DNA from: Acidiphilium sp. PA
Lineage (GTDB): Bacteria > Pseudomonadota > Alphaproteobacteria > Acetobacterales > Acetobacteraceae
Length of the DNA stretch: 64,000 nt
Reading direction: 5' to 3'
NCBI RefSeq assembly: GCF_026191915.1
Contig: NZ_JAIMBY010000002.1
Span: forward strand, 372,001 to 436,000
Positions 54,347 to 64,000 of this stretch are shown in pieces. The stretch's first letter is position 1; each line of letters begins with the position of its first letter. The position numbers and the translations under genes were made by a program. The notes beneath the pieces were generated by a model, which saw only the letters and a list, made by a program, of their open reading frames with translations, ran no database searches and was not told where the DNA came from.

Positions 54347-54457
54347 TTTGCTTGGGTCCCGGATATCGGACTGCTGCGGTCCTGTCAACGCGACGGCAAC
54401 CGGCCGCAGCCTGCGCCCCGGCACCGATCGGTTGACATCCCCCGGGCTGCGGCGGAA

Positions 54458-55831
54458 ATGCCAGACATGATCGAAATCCGCCTGCACAACACCAAAACAC
54501 GGCGCCGCGAGCGCTTCACCCCGATCGATCCGGCGCATGTGAAACTCTACGTCTGCGGCCCCACCGTGTACGATCGTGCCCATATCGGCAACGCCCGCCC
54601 GGTCGTGGTGTTCGATGTGCTGGTGCGCCTGCTGCGCCACCTGTATCCGCGCGTCACCTATGTCCGAAACATCACGGACGTCGAAGACAAGATCAACGCC
54701 CGCGCCCGGGAAACCGGCGAGTCGATCGCGGCGCTCACCGCCCGCACCACGGAATGGTACCATCGCGACATGGCGGCCCTGGGCGCCGCACCACCCGATA
54801 TCGAGCCGCTGGTCACCACCCATATCGACGACATCATCGCCCTGATCACCCGCCTGATCGGCAACGGCCATGCCTACGAGGCCGAAGGCCACGTCCTGTT
54901 CGCCGTCGCCTCCGACCCCGATTACGGTGCCTTCTCCGGCCGTAACCCCGAGGAACTGCTGGCAGGTGCCCGGGTCGATGTCGCCGCCTACAAGCGCGAT
55001 CCCGGCGATTTCGTGCTGTGGAAACCATCGGGCGACGATCTCCCCGGCTGGAACAGCCCCTGGGGCCGCGGCCGGCCGGGCTGGCACATCGAATGCTCCG
55101 CGATGATCTGGAAGCATCTCGGCGAAAATTTCGACATCCACGGCGGCGGCGATGACCTGATCTTTCCGCACCACGAAAACGAAATCGCGCAATCGACCTG
55201 CGCCTTCCCCGGTTCGGGCTTCGCCAATTACTGGCTGCACAACCGCATGCTGCTGGTCGATGGCGAAAAAATGTCGAAATCGCTCGGCAATTTCATCACG
55301 CTCGAACAGGTCCTCGCCCGCGCGCCGGGCGAAGCCGTGCGGTTCCTGCTGCTGAAAACCCATTACCGCAGCACGCTCGATTTCACCTGGGCCGGGCTCG
55401 ATGACGCGAAGCGCGAACTCGATCGCTTCTACCGCGCCCTGCAGAAACACCCCGACGCACCCGCGCCCACCGAACTCACGCCCGTCGTGCTGGACCGCCT
55501 GGCTGATGACCTCAACACCCCCGGCGCGATCGCGGCCCTGCACGGCCTGGCCGATGCCGCTCTGGGCGGCGATCCACTCGCCGCCTCGAAAATGCAGGCG
55601 ACCGGCGCCCTGCTGGGCCTGTTCAACGTCAGCCCCGCCGCCTGGTTCCAGGCACCGGACGGGACCGACCCCGATCGGACCACCGCGACGATCGACCAGT
55701 TGATCGCCGAGCGCATCGCAGCCCGCCGCGCGAAAAATTTCGCCCGCGCCGATGAAATCCGAGCCGAACTCGCCGCCCGCCGCATCATCCTCGAAGACAG
55801 CGCCGCCGGCACCACCTGGCGCCGCGCATGA
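54458..55831 (+). CDS. cysS: Cysteinyl-tRNA synthetase
   Basis: CysRS charges tRNA-Cys. The HIGH-type motif HIGN is in [18 protein letters not shown], where the cysteine is a zinc ligand along with the later WHIECSAM and HHENEIAQS residues. KMSKSLGNF is the KMSKS loop. The length of 457 residues is standard. I chose the ATG at 54458; the methionine at codon 4 would also work. It overlaps trmJ by four bases. Confidence 0.97.
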   Translation: MPDMIEIRLHNTKTRRRERFTPIDPAHVKLYVCGPTVYDRAHIGNARPVVVFDVLVRLLRHLYPRVTYVRNITDVEDKINARARETGESIAALTARTTEWYHRDMAALGAAPPDIEPLVTTHIDDIIALITRLIGNGHAYEAEGHVLFAVASDPDYGAFSGRNPEELLAGARVDVAAYKRDPGDFVLWKPSGDDLPGWNSPWGRGRPGWHIECSAMIWKHLGENFDIHGGGDDLIFPHHENEIAQSTCAFPGSGFANYWLHNRMLLVDGEKMSKSLGNFITLEQVLARAPGEAVRFLLLKTHYRSTLDFTWAGLDDAKRELDRFYRALQKHPDAPAPTELTPVVLDRLADDLNTPGAIAALHGLADAALGGDPLAASKMQATGALLGLFNVSPAAWFQAPDGTDPDRTTATIDQLIAERIAARRAKNFARADEIRAELAARRIILEDSAAGTTWRRA

Positions 55832-56625
55832 CCGCGCGCGACGAAGGTGCCGACCTCCGCCCGATCGATCCGTCGCCGGTCGTCATCCTGATCCGCCCGC
55901 AACTGGCCGAAAACATCGGCTCGGTCGCCCGCGCCATGGGCAATGGCGGGCTGTTCCACCTGCGCCTGGTCGCCCCGCGCGACGGCTGGCCGCAGGATCG
56001 CGCCATGCGCACCGCTTCGGGCGCCTATCGCATTCTCGAAGCCGCCACCGTGCATGAAACCGTGGCCGATGCGGTGGCCGATCTGCACCGCGTGTTCGCC
56101 ACCTGCCCACGGCCGCGCCATATCGTGAAACCCTTGCTCACCGCCCGCGGCGCCGCCGCCGAACTGCGCGCAATCGGCAATCGCGGCCTGCGCATGGGCC
56201 TGCTGTTCGGCCCCGAACGCGCCGGCCTCGACAATGACGACATCGCCCATGCCGACAGCCTGATCCGCTATCCGCTCAACCCCGCGTTCATGTCCCTCAA
56301 CCTCGCCCAGGCGGTGATGGTGATGGCGCATGAATGGTGGATGGCGTGCGATGCGACGCCGGCGCGCGACATGATCACCCATAAAACCCATGTCGCGACC
56401 AAAGGCGAGCTGGAAAACTTCCTCACCCACCTGATCGCCGAATGCGACGCCTCGGGCTTTCTGCGCAACGCGCCGAAACGCCCCGGCATGGTCCGCAACA
56501 TCCGTCATTTCTTCCAGCGCGGCGAAGTGACGGAGCAGGAATTGCGCACCCTGCACGGCATCATCACCGAGCTTGCCCACGGCCGTCCCGGCCCGCGCGA
56601 CCACGGAGCACCCGAACATGGCTGA
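55828..56625 (+). CDS. trmJ: tRNA (cytidine/uridine-2'-O-)-methyltransferase TrmJ-like
   Basis: This SPOUT-class RNA methyltransferase has 265 residues. The knot-forming motifs are VVILIRPQLAENIGSVARAM near the N terminus, GLLFGPERAGLDNDDI in the middle and YPLNPAFMSLNLAQAVMVM. It should 2'-O-methylate position 32 of tRNAs. The ATG overlaps the cysS stop codon (ATGA), so two tRNA-related genes are coupled. The last residues overlap the start of the next gene. Confidence 0.92.
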   Translation: MTARDEGADLRPIDPSPVVILIRPQLAENIGSVARAMGNGGLFHLRLVAPRDGWPQDRAMRTASGAYRILEAATVHETVADAVADLHRVFATCPRPRHIVKPLLTARGAAAELRAIGNRGLRMGLLFGPERAGLDNDDIAHADSLIRYPLNPAFMSLNLAQAVMVMAHEWWMACDATPARDMITHKTHVATKGELENFLTHLIAECDASGFLRNAPKRPGMVRNIRHFFQRGEVTEQELRTLHGIITELAHGRPGPRDHGAPEHG

Positions 56626-57244
56626 ACCCCGCACCGAGCATTGGGATGCCGCCTACCGCCGCACCGCGCCCGACCGGCTGAGCTGGCACGAGGCTTCGCC
56701 CGCCGTCTCACTCGCGATGATCGATGCGTGCAGCCTGCCGCCGCGCGCCTCCGCGGTCGATGTCGGCGGTGGCACCGCGCAACTCGCCCCCGCGCTGGTC
56801 GAACGCGGCTTCGGCGCGGTCACCGTGGTCGATCTGTCGCGGCAGGCGCTCGATGCCGCCCAGGCCGCCCTCGGCGCGGCGGCGGCGCGGATCGACTTCG
56901 TTTGCGCCGACATCACCCACTGGATCCCCGGCGAGCGGTTCGACCTCTGGCACGACCGGGCGGTGTTCCATTTCCTGACCGATCCGCACGACCGCGACCG
57001 CTACATCGCACTTGCTACAGAATCGGTGCGCCCGGGCGGGTTTCTCATCCTCGCGACCTTCGCCCCCGAAGGGCCGGAACGATGCAGCGGCCTGGCCGTG
57101 CAGCGTTACAGTGCGGACGATCTGGCCGCCCGGTACGCCCCTGCCTTCGTCCTGCTCGACCACAAGACCCACACCCATGTGACGCCCGCGGGGGTTTCGC
57201 AGGTGTTCACCTATGTGCGATTACAGCGTCATGCGTCGGATTGA
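56618..57244 (+). CDS. Class I SAM-dependent methyltransferase
   Basis: This 208-residue methyltransferase starts at ATG 56618, within the last codons of trmJ. Motif I is SAVDVGGGTAQLAPALVERG, followed by VTVVDLSRQALDAAQAAL, FVCADITHW, and a PGGFLILATFAPEGPERCSG motif III region. The sequence resembles small thiopurine-type or trans-aconitate-type methyltransferases, but the substrate is unknown. It probably shares a transcript with cysS-trmJ. Confidence 0.88.
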   Translation: MAEPRTEHWDAAYRRTAPDRLSWHEASPAVSLAMIDACSLPPRASAVDVGGGTAQLAPALVERGFGAVTVVDLSRQALDAAQAALGAAAARIDFVCADITHWIPGERFDLWHDRAVFHFLTDPHDRDRYIALATESVRPGGFLILATFAPEGPERCSGLAVQRYSADDLAARYAPAFVLLDHKTHTHVTPAGVSQVFTYVRLQRHASD

Positions 57245-57277
57245 CCGCGCCACGACAATCACCACAAGGGAAACGCC

Positions 57278-58681
57278 ATGAACCGCAACGATCATGACAG
57301 TCTCGGGACCATCGAAGTTCCGGACGAGGCATATTGGGGCGCCTCCACCGCGCGCGCCCTGCGCAATTTCCCGATCTCCGATCTCACGATCGGCCAGCAC
57401 CGCCATCTGATCGTCGCGCTCGCCATGGTCAAGCTCGCCGCCTCGCGCGCCAACGCGCGGCTCGGCAAGCTCGACCCCGTGATTGCCGAAGCAATCGCCA
57501 CCGCCGCCAATGAAATCATCGAGGGGCGGTTTCACGATCAATTCCCGGTCGATGTCATCCAGGGCGGCGCCGGCACCTCGACCAACATGAACATGAACGA
57601 GGTGCTGGCCAACCGCGCCTCGGAATTGCTCGGCGGCGCGCGCGGCGATTATCGGGTGCATCCCAACGATCATCTCAACATGTCGCAATCGACCAACGAC
57701 ACCTACCCGACCGCGGTGCGCCTCGCCGTGCTGCTCGGCAAGGACGCGCTGAGCCAGCGGCTCGATCAGCTTGCGACATCGTTCGAGCGCAAATCGGGCG
57801 AATTCGCCACCATCGTCAAACTCGGCCGCACCGAAATGCAGGATGCCGTGCCGATGACTTTGGGCCAGGAATTCGGTGCCTTCGCCAGCACGATCCGCGA
57901 AGACATCCAGCGGCTCGATGAAGTCGCCAAACTGCTGACCGAAATCAACCTCGGCGGCACCGCCATCGGCACCCGCATCAACGCCGATCCCGCCTATGGT
58001 CCGTTCGCGATCGAATCGCTCTCGCGCATCAGCGGCATCGAATTCACCCAATCGTCGAATTTGCTTGAAGCCAGCTGGGACATGGGCGGCTTCATCATGT
58101 TTTCCGCCGTGCTCAAGCGCATCGCCACCAAATTGTCGAAGATCGCGCATGATCTGCGCCTGCTCTCCTCGGGCCCGCGCGGCGGCTTCGGCGAGATCAG
58201 CCTGCCCGCCCTGCAACCCGGCTCCTCGATCATGCCCGGCAAGGTCAATCCGGTCATCCCCGAAATGATCAGCATCGTCTGCTTTCAGGTGATCGGCCAC
58301 GACCTCGCCATCACCATGGCGGCGGAAGCGGGGCAACTGCAATTGAACGCGTTCGAACCGCTGATCGCGCATAACACGCTCAACAGCATGAAACTCATCC
58401 GCAACGCCGTCGAAGTGTTCGCAACCCTCTGCGTCGATGGGATTCAGGCGAACGAGGCGAATTGCATGAAGCATCTCGAAGCCAGCACCGCGACGGTCAC
58501 CGCCTTGGTGCCGTTCATCGGCTATGAGCGGGCCTCGGCACTGGCGAAAATCGCCCTCGCCACCGGCCGCACCGTGCGCGAGCTCGCCGGCGAGGCGATG
58601 CCCGGAGCCGATCTCGATACCATTCTGGATGCGAAATCACTGGTGGGCGAAGTGCTGCGCAGCCAGGGCGCGCTGCCGTGA
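57278..58681 (+). CDS. fumC: Class II fumarate hydratase
   Basis: FumC interconverts fumarate and malate in the TCA cycle without an Fe-S cluster. The 467-residue protein shows GGAGTSTNMNMNEVLANRA, the mid-domain KLGRTEMQDAVPMTLGQEF, and the superfamily signature GSSIMPGKVNPVIPE. The length and order of motifs match FumC rather than aspartase or argininosuccinate lyase. The stop codon overlaps the GTG start of the next gene (GTGA). Confidence 0.96.
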   Translation: MNRNDHDSLGTIEVPDEAYWGASTARALRNFPISDLTIGQHRHLIVALAMVKLAASRANARLGKLDPVIAEAIATAANEIIEGRFHDQFPVDVIQGGAGTSTNMNMNEVLANRASELLGGARGDYRVHPNDHLNMSQSTNDTYPTAVRLAVLLGKDALSQRLDQLATSFERKSGEFATIVKLGRTEMQDAVPMTLGQEFGAFASTIREDIQRLDEVAKLLTEINLGGTAIGTRINADPAYGPFAIESLSRISGIEFTQSSNLLEASWDMGGFIMFSAVLKRIATKLSKIAHDLRLLSSGPRGGFGEISLPALQPGSSIMPGKVNPVIPEMISIVCFQVIGHDLAITMAAEAGQLQLNAFEPLIAHNTLNSMKLIRNAVEVFATLCVDGIQANEANCMKHLEASTATVTALVPFIGYERASALAKIALATGRTVRELAGEAMPGADLDTILDAKSLVGEVLRSQGALP

Positions 58682-59538
58682 AACCGCTTGCAATCGTCAC
58701 GAAATTCTACAACGAGCCCGCTTATCTGCCGCTCTGGCTCGGCCATTACGGCCGGCAGGTCGGGCTCGCGAATTGCTACCTGCTCGATCACGGCACCAAT
58801 GATGGCTCGGCCCACGCACTCGGTGCCGCCAACGTCATCCGGCTGATCCGCTCACCGCAGGACGATAACCACCATCTGCGTCTGATCCGAACCATGGCCA
58901 CGGCCCTGCTGCGGCGCTATCGCTATGTGCTGCATGTCGATCTCGATGAATTCGTGGTCGCCGACCCGGCCACCTATGCCTCGCTTGCCGATTACGCACA
59001 ACGTTGTGAAACCGAACTGATTTCGATGATCGGCCTCGAACTCCAGCACATCCCCGACCGCGAAGCCCCGCTCGACCCCGCCCGGCCGATCCTCGCCCAG
59101 CGCCGGCACGTCTGGTTCAACAGCGCGCTCTGCAAACCCAATTTCACCCGCGGCCCGCTCGACTGGTCCCCCGGCTTTCACTGCATGAAGGCGGACACCG
59201 TGTTCGACGACCTTTATTTGTTTCATCTTCGTTATGTCGATCGCGACATCGGCCTGCAGCGCCTGCGCCGCTCGCGCAACCAACCCTGGTCGCACCCCGA
59301 TCAGGCCAGACACCAGCGCCTCGCCGATGAAGACTGGCTTGCGATGCTGCATGGCTTCGCCAATCCCGACCGGCTGAGCGATGTCACGGCCGAACGCCAA
59401 TCGGCACCGCTGCGCGCGCATCTCGACCGCGTGATCCAAAGCCGCGCCGGCCGCGAGACGCAGGATTACCGCATCGATCTGGGCATTCACAGTGCCGCAC
59501 TCTGGCGCACCGCCGACCGGTTCTCGACGATCTTCTGA
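58678..59538 (+). CDS. GT2/GT92-like glycosyltransferase
   Basis: This is a glycosyltransferase-like protein of 286 residues, of the type with an N-terminal KPLAIVTKFYNEPAYLPLWL segment, an LLDHGTNDGS loop and the catalytic-type YVLHVDLDEFVVADP motif carrying a DxD. It is GT-A in form, and similar proteins are often linked to surface polysaccharides. It begins with GTG 58678 overlapping the fumC stop codon. The sugar is unknown, and the metabolic link with fumC is not evident. Confidence 0.82.
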   Translation: MKPLAIVTKFYNEPAYLPLWLGHYGRQVGLANCYLLDHGTNDGSAHALGAANVIRLIRSPQDDNHHLRLIRTMATALLRRYRYVLHVDLDEFVVADPATYASLADYAQRCETELISMIGLELQHIPDREAPLDPARPILAQRRHVWFNSALCKPNFTRGPLDWSPGFHCMKADTVFDDLYLFHLRYVDRDIGLQRLRRSRNQPWSHPDQARHQRLADEDWLAMLHGFANPDRLSDVTAERQSAPLRAHLDRVIQSRAGRETQDYRIDLGIHSAALWRTADRFSTIF

Positions 59539-59557
59539 AGAATGTTATCAATCAACA

Positions 59558-60307
59558 ATGACCGATGATGACGACCCCGCCGCCGAACCGCGCCTGCCGC
59601 TCTATCTGCGGGTGAAGCGCGACATCGCGGCCCGCGTCGCCGCCGGCACCTGGGGCACCGATGGCCGGCTGCCCTCCGAACATGAACTCACCGCCGCCTT
59701 CGGCGTCTCGCGCATGACAGTGCATCGCGCGCTGCGCGAATTATCGGCCGAAGGCATCGTCTCACGCGTGCAGGGTGTCGGCACCTTCGCGATGGAACGG
59801 AGGCCGCGCCAGGAGTTTCTGCACATCCACGACATCGCGGAAGACATCACCGCGCGCGGGCATCGCCATCGCATGGCGCTGATCGCGCTCGAGGCGGTGC
59901 GCGCCCTGCCGGCCCAGGCGCTCGGGTTTCAGCTGCGCCCGGGCTCGAAAATCTTTCACTCCACCGTCCTGCATTTCGAGGACGATGTGCCGGTGCAACT
60001 CGAAGACCGCTTCGTCTCGCCGCGCTTCGCGCCGCATTATCTACAGGCCGATTTCACCGCGCAGACCACGGCGCGTTATCTGTTGAGCCTGGGCCCCGCC
60101 ACCGAAGTCGAGCACACCGCCTATGCGGTGACACCGGCCGCGCCGATCCGCCGCCTGCTCGAACTCGGCCCGGGCGATGACCCGGCCTGCCTCGTGCTGC
60201 TGCGCCGGACCTGGAGCAACGGCATGCCGGCGACGCAGAGCGAATTCATCCACCCGGGCTCGCGCTACAGCCTCGGCAGCCAGTCCGGCACCGTGCCTAG
60301 CGGGTGA
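59558..60307 (+). CDS. hutC: GntR/HutC-family regulator of histidine utilisation
   Basis: HutC represses hut genes and is released by urocanate. The 249-residue protein begins with a winged-helix domain ([39 protein letters not shown]) and has a UTRA ligand domain in the C-terminal two thirds, ending with [16 protein letters not shown]. The start is ATG 59558. Its 3' end overlaps that of hutU by 11 bases on the other strand. It is adjacent to the hut genes it probably controls. Confidence 0.93.
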   Translation: MTDDDDPAAEPRLPLYLRVKRDIAARVAAGTWGTDGRLPSEHELTAAFGVSRMTVHRALRELSAEGIVSRVQGVGTFAMERRPRQEFLHIHDIAEDITARGHRHRMALIALEAVRALPAQALGFQLRPGSKIFHSTVLHFEDDVPVQLEDRFVSPRFAPHYLQADFTAQTTARYLLSLGPATEVEHTAYAVTPAAPIRRLLELGPGDDPACLVLLRRTWSNGMPATQSEFIHPGSRYSLGSQSGTVPSG

Positions 60308-61967
60308 GAAACGGCAGATCGAGGTCATGGCTCCGCGCGCATGCGATGGCGGTTTCATACCCCGCATCGGCATGGCGCATCACGCCGCTCGCCGGGTCGT
60401 TCCACAGCACGCGCGCGATCCGCTGGGCCGCCGCCGCGGTGCCGTCCGCCACGATCACCATGCCGGCGTGCTGCGAATACCCCATGCCGACGCCACCGCC
60501 ATGATGCAACGAAACCCACGTCGCACCGGAGGCGCAATTGAGCAGCGCGTTCAACAAAGGCCAGTCCGAGACGGCATCCGATCCATCGCGCATCGCCTCG
60601 GTCTCGCGGTTCGGGCTTGCGACCGAACCGGAATCCAGATGATCCCGCCCGATCACCACGGGTGCTGACAATTCCCCCGAGGCGACCATCTCGTTGAACG
60701 CCAACCCCAGCCGATGCCGGTCTCCCAGCCCCACCCAGCAGATTCGTGCAGGCAGGCCCTGGAACGCGATGCGCTCGCGCGCCAGATCGAGCCAGTGATG
60801 CAGATGCGGATTATCGGGGATCAGCTCCTTCACCTTGGCATCGGTGCGGTAGATATCCTCGGGATTGCCCGAAAGCGCCGCCCAGCGGAACGGGCCGATG
60901 CCGCGGCAGAACAGCGGGCGGATATAGGCCGGCACGAAGCCCGGAAAGTCGAACGCGTCGGCCACACCGGCATCTTTCGCCATCGCGCGGATGTTGTTGC
61001 CATAATCGAGCACCGGAATCCCGCGCCGCCAGAAGCCGAGCATGGCGCGCACCTGGTCCGCCATCGAGCGCTTCGCCGCTTCCGTCACACCGGCCGGATC
61101 GCTGACGCGCCGATCCTCCCACGCCGCGAGGCTCCAGCCGGCGGGCAGATAGCCGTTGACCGGATCATGCGCGGAGGTCTGGTCGGTCACCATGTCCGGG
61201 CGAATGCCGCGCGCGAGAATTTCCGGGAAAATTTCAGCAGCATTGCCGAGCAACCCGATCGAGACCGGCTTGCCGCGCGCGCGCGCCTGCTCGAGCATCG
61301 CCATCGCCTCATCGAGTGTGCGGGCCTGCGCATCAAGGTAGCGGGTGCGCAACCGCATATCGATCCGCGCCGCCGAGCATTCCACCGCCAGCATCGAAGC
61401 GCCCGCCATGGTCGCCGCCAACGGCTGCGCGCCGCCCATGCCGCCGAGGCCGCCTGTTAGTATCCACCGCCCGGCGAGATCGCCGTTGTAATGCTGCCGG
61501 CCGGCCTCGACGAAGGTTTCATACGTGCCCTGCACAATGCCCTGCGAGCCGATATAGATCCACGATCCGGCCGTCATCTGGCCGTACATCATCAACCCTT
61601 TGCGATCGAGCTCGTTGAAATGCTCCCAATTCGCCCAGTGCGGCACCAGGTTGGAATTGGCGATCAGCACGCGCGGCGCATCGGCATGGGTGGTGAACAC
61701 GCCGACAGGTTTGCCCGATTGCACCAGCAGCGTCTGGTTGGAGTCCAGATTGCGCAGCGCGGCCAGAATCCGGTCATAGCTCTCCCAGTCGCGCGCGGCC
61801 CGGCCGATCCCGCCATAGACGATCAATTCCTCCGGCCGCTCGGCGACATCGGGGTCCAGATTGTTCATCAGCATGCGCAGCGGCGCCTCGGTCAGCCACG
61901 ATTTCGCGCTCAGCGTGGTGCCGTGCGGCGCGCGAATAACACGAGCGTTATCAAGCCGGGTCTGCAT
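60297..61967 (-). CDS. hutU: Urocanate hydratase
   Basis: HutU converts urocanate to imidazolonepropionate with tightly bound NAD. The 556-residue protein shows the family segments [55 protein letters not shown] and [16 protein letters not shown]. The length is standard. It is the last of the hutH-hutG-hutU unit, with hutG 12 bases upstream. It overlaps hutC convergently by 11 bases. Confidence 0.97.
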   Translation of the reverse strand: MQTRLDNARVIRAPHGTTLSAKSWLTEAPLRMLMNNLDPDVAERPEELIVYGGIGRAARDWESYDRILAALRNLDSNQTLLVQSGKPVGVFTTHADAPRVLIANSNLVPHWANWEHFNELDRKGLMMYGQMTAGSWIYIGSQGIVQGTYETFVEAGRQHYNGDLAGRWILTGGLGGMGGAQPLAATMAGASMLAVECSAARIDMRLRTRYLDAQARTLDEAMAMLEQARARGKPVSIGLLGNAAEIFPEILARGIRPDMVTDQTSAHDPVNGYLPAGWSLAAWEDRRVSDPAGVTEAAKRSMADQVRAMLGFWRRGIPVLDYGNNIRAMAKDAGVADAFDFPGFVPAYIRPLFCRGIGPFRWAALSGNPEDIYRTDAKVKELIPDNPHLHHWLDLARERIAFQGLPARICWVGLGDRHRLGLAFNEMVASGELSAPVVIGRDHLDSGSVASPNRETEAMRDGSDAVSDWPLLNALLNCASGATWVSLHHGGGVGMGYSQHAGMVIVADGTAAAAQRIARVLWNDPASGVMRHADAGYETAIACARSHDLDLPFLTR

Positions 61968-61979
61968 GGTCGCACTCCG

Positions 61980-62804
61980 TTAGGATGATAGATCGTGATG
62001 AAGGCAGGCGTCGAACAACTCGCGCAACAGCGCGCGCATCGGCGCGGCACGCGCGGCGTCATAGGCGGTCGGCCAGTTGTCCTGCGTAATCGCGCCATCC
62101 GGCTCGTCGATATAGCCGCGGCATGCAAGTTCAAGCTGCACGGCATGCACCCCGCCGGCCGGATCGCCGTAATGCCGCGTGATATAGCCGCCCTTGAACC
62201 GCCCGTTGGTGATGTGGCTGAACCCGCTCGCGCCACAGCGCGCGGCCAGCACCGCCAGCAGAGCGCGCGATGCCGAGGCGCCGTCGTTCGTGCCCAGATT
62301 GCACACCGGCAGCACGCCTTCGAACAGGCGCGGGATGACCGACCGGATCGAATGGGCATCGAATAACACGACGTTGTCGTGTATCGCGCGCAACCGCGCG
62401 ATCGCCTGCCGCAAGGCCGCATGATAGGGCGCGAAATAGCCGGCCAGCCGTTCGGCAATCTCATCATCGTCCGGTGGAGCGCCCGGATGGTACAGCGGCC
62501 GCCCATCGAAATCCTCGGTCGGGCACAGGCCGGTGGTCGCCATGCCGGGATAGAGCGACACACCGCCCGGATCGCGATTGACATCGATCACGCTGCGCGA
62601 GATTGCCGTACGGATGATGGTGATATCGAGATCTTCGGCGAAATCGTAAAGCTGCGGCAACCACCAATCGGCATCCGCCTGCGCCTGCCAGCGCGAGACG
62701 TAGCGATCCGCCAGTGCGGCGGGAATTTCGATGCCGGCATGCGGAATGCTGAGGATCAGGCGTGAATTGCCGGGGCGGATGGTCAGAAATGCAGGATCGC
62801 TCAT
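61980..62804 (-). CDS. hutG: N-formylglutamate deformylase
   Basis: HutG hydrolyses N-formylglutamate to glutamate and formate in the long, formimino-deiminating hut pathway. The 274-residue protein has the family segments [31 protein letters not shown] and [12 protein letters not shown], whose His and Asp residues bind zinc. Its start overlaps the hutH stop codon by four bases. hutF and hutI are not in the window. Confidence 0.93.
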   Translation of the reverse strand: MSDPAFLTIRPGNSRLILSIPHAGIEIPAALADRYVSRWQAQADADWWLPQLYDFAEDLDITIIRTAISRSVIDVNRDPGGVSLYPGMATTGLCPTEDFDGRPLYHPGAPPDDDEIAERLAGYFAPYHAALRQAIARLRAIHDNVVLFDAHSIRSVIPRLFEGVLPVCNLGTNDGASASRALLAVLAARCGASGFSHITNGRFKGGYITRHYGDPAGGVHAVQLELACRGYIDEPDGAITQDNWPTAYDAARAAPMRALLRELFDACLHHDLSS

Positions 62805-64000
62805 GCGAAATCGCGCTCCAGAACCGGCAGTTCGTCACAAGCGACGTGGCGGACGAGTTGATTGCCCGCCACCAGTGCGCGCGCCGCGGCGATGTCGGGT
62901 GCCAGCAGCCGGTCATCGCCCAGTTCCGGCACCGCCGCGCGCAGCAAGCCATGCGCCCGTCCCAGCATGTCGTTGGTCCGCAACGGTGCCAGGCAATCGA
63001 GCGCCTGGCAGGCGACCAGATATTCGATGCCTAGCACCGAGGCCAGATTGCCCGCCATCCGCAGGCTGCGCAGCGCACCATGCGTCGCCATCGAGACATG
63101 ATCCTCCTGATTGGCCGAGGTCGGAATCGAATCAACGCTGGCGGGATGCGCCAACATCCGATTTTCCGAAACCAGCGCCGCCGCCGTGACATGCGCGATC
63201 ATGTAGCCCGAATTCAACCCGGGCTTGCGGGTCAAAAACGCCGGCAGGCCGGAATGCGCGGGATCGACCAGCATCGCAATCCGCCGCTCCGCGATCGAGC
63301 CGGCCTCGGCGATCGCGAGCGCTAACAAATCGGCCGCGAACGCCACCGGTTCGGCGTGGAAATTGCCGCCCGAAATCACCTCGTTCGTGTCGGCGAACAC
63401 CAGCGGATTATCCGAAACGCCATTGGCCTCGATGGTCAAACTTCGCCGCACCTGCGCGAGCAGGTCGAACACGGCGCCCATCACCTGCGGCTGGCAGCGC
63501 AGGCAATACGGGTCCTGCACGCGCGGATCGCCGGTGCGGTGGGAGTCGCGGATCGGGCTCGCCGCCATCAGGCTGCGCAGCGCGCGCGCCACTGCAATCT
63601 GCCCGGCGTGGCCCCGTAAAGTATGAATCCGCTCATCGAACGGCGCGTCCGAACCGCGTGCCGCATCCGTGCTCAGCGCGCCGGTGATCAGCGCGGCACG
63701 GCACAGATCATCCGCCTCGAACAAGCCGACCAAAGCGATCGCGGTGGAGACCTGCGTGCCGTTCAGCAGCGCGAGACCTTCCTTCGGCCCGAGTGTCACC
63801 GGCGCGAGCCCCGCCTCGCTGAGCGCCTGGGAGGCCGGCTTGCGCACACCCGCCACCAGCACATCGCCGATCCCTAACAATCCGCAGGCCAGATGCGCGA
63901 GCGGCGCGAGATCGCCCGATGCGCCGACCGAACCCTGCGCCGGAATGATCGACATGATGTCATGCGCCACCAGCGCCAGCAGCGCATCGAGCGTCTCGGG
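62801..64000 (-). CDS. hutH: Histidine ammonia-lyase (partial, 5' end beyond the window)
   Basis: HutH removes ammonia from histidine to form urocanate, using a self-made MIO cofactor from an Ala-Ser-Gly triad. That triad is present in [19 protein letters not shown] near the visible N-terminal edge. Later segments [16 protein letters not shown] and [16 protein letters not shown] are classical (here [15 protein letters not shown]). The frame is open through position 64000, so about 140 N-terminal residues are missing. It is the first of the three hut enzyme genes, overlapping hutG by four bases. Confidence 0.96.
   Translation of the reverse strand, partial: PETLDALLALVAHDIMSIIPAQGSVGASGDLAPLAHLACGLLGIGDVLVAGVRKPASQALSEAGLAPVTLGPKEGLALLNGTQVSTAIALVGLFEADDLCRAALITGALSTDAARGSDAPFDERIHTLRGHAGQIAVARALRSLMAASPIRDSHRTGDPRVQDPYCLRCQPQVMGAVFDLLAQVRRSLTIEANGVSDNPLVFADTNEVISGGNFHAEPVAFAADLLALAIAEAGSIAERRIAMLVDPAHSGLPAFLTRKPGLNSGYMIAHVTAAALVSENRMLAHPASVDSIPTSANQEDHVSMATHGALRSLRMAGNLASVLGIEYLVACQALDCLAPLRTNDMLGRAHGLLRAAVPELGDDRLLAPDIAAARALVAGNQLVRHVACDELPVLERDFA

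Overview
The window is a dense, high-GC stretch of an alphaproteobacterial chromosome, most likely from the Acetobacteraceae (Acidiphilium and its relatives are the best guess). The evidence is the overall protein character, the rplU-rpmA-obgE-proB and alaC-hom-glpX-recJ gene orders, a class I PHA synthase, and an interspersed A/T-rich hairpin repeat. No rRNA, CRISPR, intact phage or intact insertion sequence was seen. One tRNA gene (tRNA-Glu, anticodon CTC) is present.

Layout. 1-7790: end of metK, trmB, a YbfB-type MFS carrier, an old yellow enzyme, sufE-tyrS, a GT87-type membrane glycosyltransferase, and anmK. 7791-20269: fusA on its own, a two-subunit molybdenum hydroxylase of the isoquinoline 1-oxidoreductase type, a CoA-transferase divergent from an SDR and a metallo-beta-lactamase-fold protein, an amidase, and a ferritin-like protein translationally coupled to a methyltransferase. 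20270-23068: rplU-rpmA-obgE-proB, with a near-consensus promoter and two terminator-like hairpins. 23137-29501 (minus strand): a WD40 protein, a CobW-type GTPase, an O-antigen-ligase-like protein, a GT4 glycosyltransferase and phaC. 29598-35717: an OmpA-like lipoprotein, an aminotransferase, hom, glpX, recJ and tRNA-Glu.

35718-38159 is the one looser, more A/T-rich block. It carries a divergent SRAP (YedK/HMCES-type) gene and the broken 3' end of a Hint-domain-type protein, and a 15-bp direct repeat flanks the tRNA gene. 38160-47468: a small membrane protein, a GAF-GAF-GGDEF-EAL cyclic-di-GMP enzyme, ribF-maoC, then a DUF2125-MFS-ABC exporter operon. 47476-54308: a VC0807-type membrane protein, an unknown protein, the fetAB metal exporter, an M20 dipeptidase, two tandem GNAT acetyltransferases and a divergent NRAMP transporter with a Fur-box-like palindrome at its start. 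54458-64000: cysS-trmJ-methyltransferase, fumC with a coupled glycosyltransferase, and a histidine-utilisation cluster (hutC convergent with hutU-hutG-hutH), with hutH cut by the window edge.

Functional threads: PHA metabolism (phaC, a PhaJ-like hydratase), metal handling (CobW GTPase, FetAB, NRAMP, ferritin-like protein), cell-surface glycan chemistry (GT87, GT4, ligase, GT2) and histidine catabolism. The least explained items are the four-copy quasi-palindromic repeat family, the ferritin-like/methyltransferase pair, the hairpins around rplU and obgE, and the remnant block after tRNA-Glu.
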